A DNA stretch of 64,000 bases. Origin: Begonia masoniana. Its lineage: Eukaryota > Streptophyta > Magnoliopsida > Cucurbitales > Begoniaceae. The stretch spans positions 53,814,466 to 53,878,465 of the forward strand of contig CM039503.1 in assembly GCA_022432975.1 (NCBI GenBank), read 5' to 3'. The position numbers and the translations under genes are program-made. Below are positions 36,545 to 48,500 of this stretch, piece by piece. The notes beneath the pieces were generated by a model. The model saw nothing but the letters and a program-made list of their open reading frames with translations. It was not told the DNA's origin and ran no database searches. How positions within the stretch are numbered: the stretch's first letter is position 1; the number at the start of each line of letters is the position of its first letter.

Positions 36545-39500
36545 ATGACAGAAGCTAAGGTACCTGGATTTGAAGCAGCCTGGAAGCAGCTTAATTCTCC
36601 TTGTTTGTGGGAGCAAATTAGCATAGGTCTTCAACTGGGATTCCTTGGAGGCTTATTGCTCCATTTTTTAGGAAAATGTATCAGCTTAATAGTCAAATTT
36701 AGAAAAAGAAGAAGAAAGATCGCCGATAAAGATGTGGAAACATACCAAATATCCATGAGATTCAGCAATTCTTACAAAGCCGCCATTGCCTGCTCTGTTT
36801 TTCTAATGACAACACGGGTTTTAATGCTTCTCTCTTTGCTTGATGGAAGTGAGACATTTTGCAGCTCAAAAGTCCAAGCAGTTTCCTTGGAGATTATGCA
36901 ACTCATATCATGGGGAATAGCAGTTTTTGCAGCATATAGAGTTGTGAGTAACAAGTCTATTAAGTATCCTTGGCTTTTAAGAGCATGGTGGCTATGCAGC
37001 TTCTTCTTGTTCATCGTTCATGTAGCGCTTGATATGAACTTGAGAATTGTAAACCATGAACATATTGAAGTTCAAGATTACATTGATTTCATCTGCCTTC
37101 TTATGTCATCATTTCTCCTGGGTATTTCTATTCATGGGAAAACAGGCATAACCTTTGCTGTTGCCAATGGCATCACCGACCCACTTCTCGATAAAAAATG
37201 TGATAAATATGGTGAAAACAAGAGGGAATCTGCATATGGAAGAGCAAGTATTGTCCAACTCATCACCTTCTCATGGCTCAGCCCCTTGTTTTCTGTTGGA
37301 ATTACGAAACCACTAGAACCAGATGATATTCCTGATGTCGATCTCAAAGACTCAGCGCGATTTTCATCTCATTTCATTGAAGATAGCCTAGATTGTGTTA
37401 AACGAAAAGATGGAACCACAAACCCGTCAATATACAAAGCAATCTTTCTGTTTGCAAGGAAAAAGGCAGCTATTAATGCATTCTTTGCAGTGATAAGTGC
37501 TGGAGCCTCATATGTTGGTCCATACCTCATAGACGACTTTGTAAATTTCCTATCAAGAAAGAAAGATCAAAGCTTAACTAGTGGTTACCTTCTTTCACTA
37601 ATGTTTTTAGGTGCAAAGATGGTAGAGATGATTGCACAGAGGCAATGGATTTTTGGGGCTCGTCAACTTGGACTCCGCCTCAGAGCTGCTCTGATTTCTC
37701 AGATATACAAGAAAGGACTGCTTCTGTCGTGTCAATCCCATCAAAGCCACACCAGCGGGGAGATAATGAACTACATGAGTGTTGACATACAAAGAATAAC
37801 AGACTTCATTTGGTACTTGAATATTATATGGATGTTGCCAATTCAAATTTCTTTGGCAATATTCATCTTGCATACAAATCTTGGCCTGGGTTCATTTGCT
37901 GCTCTAGCTGCAACTTTAGCAGTAATGGCCTGTAACATACCACTAACCAAAATTCAGAAAAATTACCAGTCCAAGATAATGGAAGCCAAGGACAACAGAA
38001 TGAAAGCCGCTGCAGAAGTTCTTAGACATGTGAAGACTCTCAAACTTCAGGCATGGGACAATCAATTTCTTCATAAGCTAGAAAATTTGAGAGAAATTGA
38101 AAAAGAGTGGCTATGGAAATCTCTGAGATTAGCAGCAATTTCGGCTTTCATCTTCTGGGGATCACCCACCTTTATCTCCGTGACTGCTTTTGGTGCATGC
38201 GTGCTAATGGGGATTGAACTCTCTGCCGGCCAAGTCTTGGCTGCTCTAGCTACCTTCCGAATGTTACAAGATCCTATATTCAACCTTCCTGATTTGCTCT
38301 CTGTGATTGCTCAAGGAAAAGTTTCAGCCGATAGAATTACCTCATTTCTTCAGGAAGATGAAATTCAGCGGGATTCTGTTGAACATGTTCCCAAGGATCA
38401 AACTGAGTTTGCAATCGAAATTGAAAACGGAAAGTTCAGCTGGGTCATTGAGTCAAACGGACCAACTCTTGACCAAATAAATTTGAAAGTCAGGAGGGGG
38501 ATGAAAGTGGCAATTTGTGGGAGTGTAGGATCAGGAAAGTCTAGCATGCTCTCTTGTATTCTTGGAGAAATACAAAAACTCTCAGGTCAGGTGAAGATCA
38601 GTGGTACAAAGGCCTATGTTCCTCAATCTCCATGGATATTAACAGGAAATATCAGGGAGAATATTCTCTTCGGTAATGACTATGATATTACCAAATATAA
38701 CAGAACCATTAACGCTTGCGCTTTAACAAAGGATTTTGAGCTCTTCTCCAATGGAGACCTCACGGAGATTGGGGAAAGAGGGATAAATATGAGTGGAGGG
38801 CAGAAGCAGAGAATACAAATTGCTCGTGCCGTATATCAAGATGCCGATATCTATCTGCTCGATGATCCTTTCAGTGCTGTGGATGCTCATACAGGCACTC
38901 AACTCTTTGAGGTAAAAAATGGTCAAACCCATCTGCTATGATCTAGAAAAAAATATAAGGATCCTTTATGTATAGCTTCTTACAAGAAATCAAATTTTAA
39001 TATTTTTTTTGTGTGAAATGCTCTGCACAGGATTGTTTGATGGGTGCTCTTAAAGAGAAGACGGTAATTTACGTTACTCACCAGGTCGAGTTTCTACCAG
39101 CAGCAGACTTCATTCTGGTGAGATTTCCTTTTCTTCCACTGCTTGACCTTGCGCACGAGACTAAATTTTCCATTATTATGTTCTTATTGGACCGAAATCT
39201 TCAACAGGTGATGAAAAATGGAAAAATTTCACAATATGGAAGATTTGAGGAACTTCTGAAACAAAACATAGGATTTGAGATCTTGGTTGGAGCACATAAT
39301 CAAGCTCTGGAGTCAATTGTCACAGTCGAAAACTTGAGTAAAATACCTCAAATTGCAAAATCCGAAGAAGAATCAAAAACGGATTCGAATTCCTCTCTAA
39401 AAACCAATGCAGATCAAAACATATCATTATCCGTAGAGGTAACAAAAAATGGAGGAAAACTCATACAAGACGAAGAAAGAGAGAAAGGAAGCATCGGAAA

Positions 39501-42500
39501 AGAAGTATACTGGTCTTACTTGACAACCGTGAAAGGCGGAGCACTCATTCCGATCATAATTCTAGCACAATCCTTATTCCAGGTACTACAAGTCGCCAGT
39601 AATTACTGGATGGCATGGGCTTCTCCACCTTCAACTCAGACAAACCCTAGAATTGAGATGAAGATCATATTACTGGTTTATTCACTTCTCGCTGTCGGAA
39701 GTTCATTGTGCGTGCTGTTGCGAGCGATGCTAGTTGCCGTAGCAGGACTCTGGACGGCGCAGAAGCTTTTCACGAAGATGCTACATAGCATTCTCCGGGC
39801 GCCAATGGCATTTTTCGATTCAACTCCAACCGGAAGAATCTTAAACCGAGTAAACATTGATTACACGTAAAGATTTAGACGTTTCTTCCTCTGGCAACTC
39901 AACAAACGAATATTCGTGATTTCTGCAGGCATCCACGGATCAAAGTGTGCTTGATTTGGAAATGGCTGGAAGATTAGGTTGGTGTGCATTCTCAATCATA
40001 CAGATTCTTGGAACAATTGCTGTGATGTCGCAGGTAGCGTGGGAGGTATTCGTGATCTTCATTCCAGTTACAGCAGCCTGCATCTGGTACCAAGTAAGAC
40101 ACTTCCACCTTTCTCCTCTCCATCTCTACACAATTTCTACGATAAGATCTACGTAATTCATTGAAAACGAAGAGAAATTAGTAAGAAGAAAGATCAACTT
40201 TATGGTTGATTTCACCATTGAAGACCTGCTTGCAAGAAAAATGCCGCAGAAATCATAAACCCGCGATTTATATAGGATCGAGTTTCTAGACTAATGTCCT
40301 CGTCAGCCCCTTCAAAATTGTAAAACTGACACTTTGTGGACCCATTAGCTCTTATTCAAAATTGGCATTAATTGAACTTGCTTAATTGTTAAAATAACAT
40401 AAATTTTACATTAATTGTTAAAATACTTCAAATTTACATTTTAATTCTATGCTATAATGACGTGACATTTACACGCGGTGTAATAATTAAAATAAATAAA
40501 TTATAAATAGTAATTGTAGGACCGTAATTGTCGAAGAGGGGGGGGTGAATTAGACTTTTTGATTTTACTAATTTAGACTTAATTTCTCTTCTTGATTAAA
40601 ACTTAAATTTAACACAAGTATTCAAATAATGTAAAGAGAGAGAGAGAGAAATTCGACACCAGTACTTTTTACGTGGTTCGGCCAAACTGCCTACGTCCAC
40701 GCTTCAAGGCTCACCCCTTGAAGATCCTTACCCTTCTCCTCACGAGAATAACTAGATCGGGATTCCGGGCTCCGATCAACTGCCTTTACAATTCTGGATT
40801 GAACTTGCCGGGCGTCAATCCACTGCCTTTACAAATGATTTGTATTTGTGAAATAGATCACAGACTACACTCTCACAGCAGAAGTCTCAAGTTCGAGTTT
40901 TGAGAGATGTACAGTGATTACAGAGTATGAAAACTTTTGCAGCTTAGGGCTATCAATTGAAAATTCGCAAAAGTTCTTCCTTCGTGTTTTGAGCTTGACT
41001 TATATACTCTGTATATTCTTCTTCTCCGAATTGAATGCATCTATCTTCAAATGAGAAAATGTTACCGTTGGGAAGCATCCGTACGAAACATTTATCCGTT
41101 GCATCTGAAAGTGTTGTTCGTCGTCGCCATTAATGTTCTGGAGTTAAAGCTTGAAAACGACGTCACTGTAGCTTCGCGGCTGGCTTTGAATTCTGGCGGA
41201 AATGCATCGGCAGAGACAGTTTAAATTAATGCCACGTCATCGGCAGAAGCTTCAAGTGTAATCGGCAAGAACAACTTGCCACGTCATCGGCAGAAGCTTC
41301 AAGTGTAATCGGCAAGAACAACTTGCCACGTCATCGGCAGAAGCTTCAAGTGTAATCGGCAAGAACAACTTGCCACGTCATCGGCAGAAGCTTCAAGTGT
41401 AATCGGCAAGAACAACTTGCCACGTCATCGGCAGAAGCTTCAAGTGTAATCGGCAAGAACAACTTGCCACGTCATCGGCAGAAGCTTCAAGTGTAATCGG
41501 CAAGAACAACTTGCCACGTCATCGGCAGAAGCTTCAAGTGTAATCGGCAAGAACAACTTGCCACGTCATCGGCAGAAGCTTCAAGTGTAATCGGCAAGAA
41601 CAACTTGCCACGTCATCGGCAGAAGCTTCAAGTGTAATCGGCAAGAACAACTTGCCACGTCATCGGCAGAAGCTTCAAGTGTAATCGGCAAGAACAACTT
41701 GCCACGTCATCGGCAGAAGCTTCAAGTGTAATCGGCAAGAACAACTTGCCACGTCATCGGCAGAAGCTTCAAGTGTAATCGGCAAGAACAACTTGCCACG
41801 TCATCGGCAGAAGCTTCAAGTGTAATCGGCAAGAACAACTTGCCACGTCATCGGCAGAAGCTTCAAGTGTAATCGGCAAGAACAACTTGCCACGTCATCG
41901 GCAGAAGCTTCAAGTGTAATCGGCAAGAACAACTTGCCACGTCATCGGCAGAAGCTTCAAGTGTAATCGGCAAGAACAACTTGCCACGTCATCGGCAGAA
42001 GCTTCAAGTGTAATCGGCAAGAACAACTTGCCACGTCATCGGCAGAAGCTTCAAGTGTAATCGGCAAGAACAACTTGCCACGTCATCGGCAGAAGCTTCA
42101 AGTGTAATCGGCAAGAACAACTTGCCACGTCATCGGCAGAAGCTTCAAGTGTAATCGGCAAGAACAACTTGCCACGTCATCGGCAGAAGCTTCAAGTGTA
42201 ATCGGCAAGAACAACTTGCCACGTCATCGGCAGAAGCTTCAAGTGTAATCGGCAAGAACAACTTGCCACGTCATCGGCAGAAGCTTCAAGTGTAATCGGC
42301 AAGAACAACTTGCCACGTCATCGGCAGAAGCTTCAAGTGTAATCGGCAAGAACAACTTGCCACGTCATCGGCAGAAGCTTCAAGTGTAATCGGCAAGAAC
42401 AACTTGCCACGTCATCGGCAGAAGCTTCAAGTGTAATCGGCAAGAACAACTTGCCACGTCATCGGCAGAAGCTTCAAGTGTAATCGGCAAGAACAACTTG

Positions 42501-45500
42501 CCACGTCATCGGCAGAAGCTTCAAGTGTAATCGGCAAGAACAACTTGCCACGTCATCGGCAGAAGCTTCAAGTGTAATCGGCAAGAACAACTTGCCACGT
42601 CATCGGCAGAAGCTTCAAGTGTAATCGGCAAGAACAACTTGCCACGTCATCGGCAGAAGCTTCAAGTGTAATCGGCAAGAACAACTTGCCACGTCATCGG
42701 CAGAAGCTTCAAGTGTAATCGGCAAGAACAACTTGCCACGTCATCGGCAGAAGCTTCAAGTGTAATCGGCAAGAACAACTTGCCACGTCATCGGCAGAAG
42801 CTTCAAGTGTAATCGGCAAGAACAACTTGCCACGTCATCGGCAGAAGCTTCAAGTGTAATCGGCAAGAACAACTTGCCACGTCATCGGCAGAAGCTTCAA
42901 GTGTAATCGGCAAGAACAACTTGCCACGTCATCGGCAGAAGCTTCAAGTGTAATCGGCAAGAACAACTTGCCACGTCATCGGCAGAAGCTTCAAGTGTAA
43001 TCGGCAAGAACAACTTGCCACGTCATCGGCAGAAGCTTCAAGTGTAATCGGCAAGAACAACTTGCCACGTCATCGGCAGAAGCTTCAAGTGTAATCGGTA
43101 AATAAACTCATATTTATAATACTCATTAAGTACACAAACAATGAATTTTAATACACACGTAAACCAAAATAATCAAAAACAAATTATGCTTAAACACTCT
43201 ATAAGTCAACAATCTCCCCCTTTTTGATTATGACAATATAAATTTGATTAAGTTTGATACTCCCCATAATACTAGCTCCCCCATACTTTGTGCATTTTAT
43301 AAACATAGCCATTCATAACAATTTCAGAAACACAGAGTATATCCAAGCACAAACAATCAAATATAGTATTCTCCCCCATTTTCATTATCAAAAAAAATAA
43401 ATGCATTCAACATCTGAGAGAGTTGAGAAAGCTAAAGATAGTCATTGAAAGAAACAGCAAACAAAAATCACTTTTTGTAGCGATCTAAGTGACGATTCCA
43501 AAAGGCTTGCTGAACAAGAGAAGGCACGTTACGGAAGGGATTGAAAGATGCTTCCACCAAATCTTGAAGGAAAGCTAGATCTCGAGGGAGGGGTGGTGAT
43601 TGATAGACCACCAAATCCATGCAAGGAGCAGGGGGCGGAGAAGGTTCTCTGGAAACCACCATGTCCATGCAGGAAGGAGACTCTGGCTGAGGAGCATCTG
43701 ATGTAGAGGGTCCTTGAGACATCAGCAGATCTAGACAAGGAAGCTCGCCAGAGGGACTACCCGGGGAAATCTCCATTGGACTGGCTACGTCAGGAGTAGG
43801 CACACTAACAGGAGAAGTATGGAATTGAAGTACAGTCTCCTGAAGATCCAAAGACATGAAGCGCTCATCCACTACAACAGGAGGCCTGAAGAAGGAATGA
43901 TTAGCATCTTCAAAGCTGACCTCGGAGACACAAGCAGCCAAAGATATCACGGGAGCATGTTCAGCTTCAGAGAGAGAAGTATGAGGTGTAGGACAAAGAA
44001 CCTTAAGTTGAGTAGATATTGCTTGAAGTTTTCGAGTGAAAATTGCATTCTCTCTGGCCAATAACCGATCCCTCTTAGCCAGAGCCACATCAAACTCAGT
44101 TTTCAAATTAGTTTCGAGTTGAGAGACTTTGAATCAAAGTCTGACCTTAGACCTGCAATGCTGCTTTTCAACTCAGAGAACTGAGCCTCACTCATGGTAG
44201 ATCTCCTCTGATAAGTGATAGGAGTGGCAGGAATAGTTGGCAAAGTTTGTAAGGCAGGTTGGACTGGTGATGAAGGAGCCGTAGCCGTTTTGGTGGGAGA
44301 CTGGGAAACAGGTGAGGGCAGTCGAAGTGGAGATGGTGGTGCTGATGGTATAGCTTGTGGGATCGAAGATGTAGAAGATGAAGGTGTAGACAGTTTAACT
44401 GTAGAGGTAGTGTGTGAGGAAGAGAGTTGGACTGGAGATGGAGGGACTGATGAAGCTGGTGGGGGGCCATGTTGGAAATATGAAGTAATGGCTTGCATCA
44501 GTGGAGAGATGGAAGGAAAGGCAGGTTGAGAAGGCAAGATAAGAGAAGGTGGAGGTGATTGAGGTTGTTCTGGAATTGGAGGAGGCAAAATAGAGGGAAC
44601 AGAGGTTGCCTCTGAGAGAGATGCTGTAGAGGAGGAAGCAGTTTTGTGCCTACGCTTCAGAGGAGAAGGTTCGGGTTCTAAGCTAGACTCCCTAGAATGG
44701 GAAGGGGAAATGGCACAGTCAGGAAGACCTGAAACACCTCCTTCTTCAGCAGATTCCTCTGGCAGGATAAGTTTCCTCTTACCACGCCTGACAGGAACAG
44801 CCTGAGAAACCTTTTTCTTGCCCGTAACCTGAATGAGCTCTCCTTTGCTGACCAACTTAATTCCCATCTTGCGCAGATTGATATCAGAATAATAACTTGT
44901 GGGCTTAAGTTTCACAGGTTCAATCTCCTCTGGAAAAGCAATATCAAGCTTGACAAATAACCGCATGAGGAGCAGATTGTATGGAAAAGAAGTGGCCTTG
45001 GAAGAAACAGCTAAAATCATCCTCCGGACAACAATGTACCCAACATTGAAGGGTTTCTTGAAATAGAGTGCAAACAGAACAAAGAGTTCCATTGCACTCA
45101 CCTCATCATAGTGACCACCCTTGGGAACTATATTGAAATCAATCATGTGGCGAAATAATTTGGCCCTAGGGGTTAGATGCTTGCCCTTTAAAAGATCAAA
45201 TGATTGGTTGGGGACCAAAGCTATTTCCCTAAGAAACTGTTTTCCATCAGAAGTGCCATAGAAAGGAAGCTCATTGCTTGTTACATAACTGTAGGGGATG
45301 TTGTCCAAATGTGGAGCACCCAGAAGGGCATTGATGGAACTAGGAGTAATTTCTATGCGTTTGTTGTACACATAGCTCTTCAGGGAAGTGAATCGGAGGC
45401 AAAGGTAAGGTTGGCATAAAACATCCTAATTGCTTCCGGGAAATAGAAAGATTCGGTTTCAAAGAGACCTATTAATCCTAAATCCGTCAGGGGTTCAATA

Positions 45501-48500
45501 ATGTCCATACCAGCCAACTTCTCAAAATACATACCCTTACTAAGAATTAGAGATCTGTACTGATAGTCGTTGAGGTACTTACCTCGGCAGCTTCAGTAAG
45601 GAAGAAAAAAGACGGCCATTCCGTTCCACGAGGAATTTCTCGAGTATAACGATCAGAAACAATGGCCTTCTTCTTGGCCGGTTTGGAAACGGCGCGAGAT
45701 GACTGACCTTGAGATTCCATTTCTAGAAGGGAATTCGACAGAGGAGGTATGGTAGGGCAGGGGTTTTCAGAAAGAGCGCGAAAGATGAAGTGTACCGGCG
45801 AAGAAGAATGAATTTAAAAGAAATAACACATCGCCTTACGAAGAAGACATACGTGTCGGCAGATTAAGAAAAATATAATTTTCCGATGGATTACACGTGT
45901 CGGCAGAAATAAGAAAAACATCTTCCGATGCCTTCCTATAGATATGCATCTTCCGATGCCTATTGAAAAACATAGCATCTGCCGATGCCAACACAGAAGA
46001 GAAAAACACTCCAATACTTAGAAATTTTTCGACAAAGAAATAATCTTAGTTTTTCTCAACCCGAATGAGACCTAGCCTTATCCTAATATTATTGAAAGTC
46101 TTTTCATCTAAAGGCTTGGTAAAGATGTCAGCAAGTTGATCTACAGAGTTAACGAATTCTAAAGAAATATCACCTCTTTGAACATGATCTCGGATGAAGT
46201 GATATCTGACATCTATGTGCTTTGTTCTAGAGTGTTGAATAGGATTTTTAGAAATGTTAATGGCACTGGTGTTATCACACCGAATAGGAATCCTATCATA
46301 AAACAGATTGTAATCTTCCAAAGTCTGTTTCATCCAAAGCATTTGTGCACAACAACTACCGGCAGCAATATATTCACTCTCAGCAGTTGACAATGCAACA
46401 GAATTCTGTTTCTTCGAATACCAAGACACTAGAGATTCTCCTAGGAACTGACAAGTGCCACTAGTGCTTTTTCTATCAATAAGACTACCAGCATAGTCAG
46501 AATCTGAATAGCCAATCAGATCAAAAGAAGTGCCTTTAGGATACCATAATCCTAAGTCAAGAGTCCCACTTAAATATTTGAAAATTATTTTGACAGCAGA
46601 GAGATGAGACTCCTTAGGGGCAGCCTGAAATCTAGCACAAAGACAAACACTAAAGAGTATATCCGGCCTACTTGCAGTCAGATATAGCAGAGAACCAATC
46701 ATACCACGATATTTCTTAATATCAACATTTATTCCTTTTTCATCTTTATCCAGCTTAGTTGTGGTACTCATGGGAGTCTTGGAAGACTTGACAGATTCTA
46801 AACCAAATTTCTTAAGGAGTTCCTTAATATACTTTTCTTGGCAGAAGAAAATTCCATCAAGAGATTGACTAATCTGGAATCCTAAGAAAACTTTAACTCC
46901 CCCATCATACTCATCTCGAATTCACTTTGCATGAGGGATGAAAACTCATTACACAATTTGACATTTGTTGAGCCAAAGATAATGTCATCGACATAAATTT
47001 GAACCAACAAAATGTCCTTCTCCTTTTGCATGGTAAACAGAGTTGAATCGGAGTTACCCTTTTTGAAATTCCTTTCCTCAAGGAAATTCTTCAATCTGTC
47101 ATACCAAGCTCTAGGAGCCTGCTTAAGTCCATAGAGAGCTTTCCTAAGTTTGAAGACATGGTCGGGTTTATCAAAGGCTTCAAAACCTAAAGGTTGTTCT
47201 ACATAAACTTCTTCTGTTATATAACCATTTAAAAAAGCACTCTTTACATCCATTTGGAAGAGTGTGAAGTTTTTGTAGCAAGCAAAAGCTAGAAGCATTC
47301 TAATTGACTCTAATCTAGCTACAGGGGCAAAGGATTCTTCAAAATCAATTCCCTCTTCTTGAGAGTATCCCTTAGCTACAAGTCTAGCTTTATTTCTAAC
47401 AACTATCCCATTTTCATCCAATTTATTCTTATAAACCCATTTTGTTCCAATAATTGGATGATCCTTAGGCCTCGGAACAAGTTCCCATACCATGCTCCTT
47501 TCAAACTGATTTAACTCTTCTTGCATGGCCATAATCCAATTTTCATCACTCTCGGCCTCTTCAAACTTCTTAGGTTCTATTTGAGAGATAAATGCCACAT
47601 TGGCACAGAGATTCCTAAGAGAGGATCTAGTCTTAACTCCTAAAGAAGGATCACCTAAAATTTCCTCTATTGGATGACTTCTAATATATTTCCAATCTCT
47701 AGGAAGATCTGCAGATTCATCTTTAACAGGAATGATGTCCAAAGAAGTAGAAGATGGTTCTAAAGACTTTACAATTTGAAAAGGATCATTAGATTTTTCC
47801 ACAGAAAGAGAATCAAGTTGATTGTCCAAAACATCATCCTCATCCACATTGATTGTGGGTTGAGGGGTCTCATCAAAATTGACATGAACAGATTCTTCAA
47901 CAACAAGAGTTCTCCTATTGAAGACTCTATATGCTTTACTTGACAGAGAATAACCAAGAAAAATTCCAATATCTGATTTAGAATCGAATTTTCCTAAGTT
48001 ATCTTTGGTATTTAGAATGAAGCATTTACTGCCAAACGCTCTAAAGTATTTGACAGAAGGGGTTTTTCCACTCCAGAGCTCATATGGAGTTTTCTCTAGG
48101 ATAGGTCTTATTGAGACCCGATTAAGCACATAACAAGCTGTTGAAACAGCTTCTGCCCAGAAATATTTTGGAAGGGAATTTTCATTCAGCATAGTCCGAG
48201 CAAGCTCTTGGAGAGACCTATTTTTCCTCTCAACAACACCATTTTGCTGAGGGGTTCTAGGAGAAGAGAAGTTGTGTTCAATCCCATGTTTGAGACACAA
48301 GAGTTCGAATCTATCATTTTCAAATTCTCCACCATGATCACTACGAATAGCAATTATGGTGAGCTCCTTTTCATTCTGAACTCTTTTCCTAAAACTAGAA
48401 AAGATTTCAAAAGTCTCATCCTTAGACTTTAGAAAATGAATCCAGGTGAATCTAGAGAAATCATCTACGATGACAAAAGCATAGAATTTGCCTCCTAAGC

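Noticed and set aside
40673..40903. 76-codon frame repeated at 50,978-51,208
   Set aside because: The same frame occurs in both LTRs because the LTRs are copies. No similarity to a known protein and no expected LTR coding function.
41232..43098. CRISPR-like array
   Set aside because: Units are contiguous and identical with no variable spacers, and lie in a plant LTR.
44215..44529. Plus-strand Gly/Glu-rich frame of 104 codons
   Set aside because: Antisense shadow of the Ser/Pro-rich part of the envelope-like ORF.
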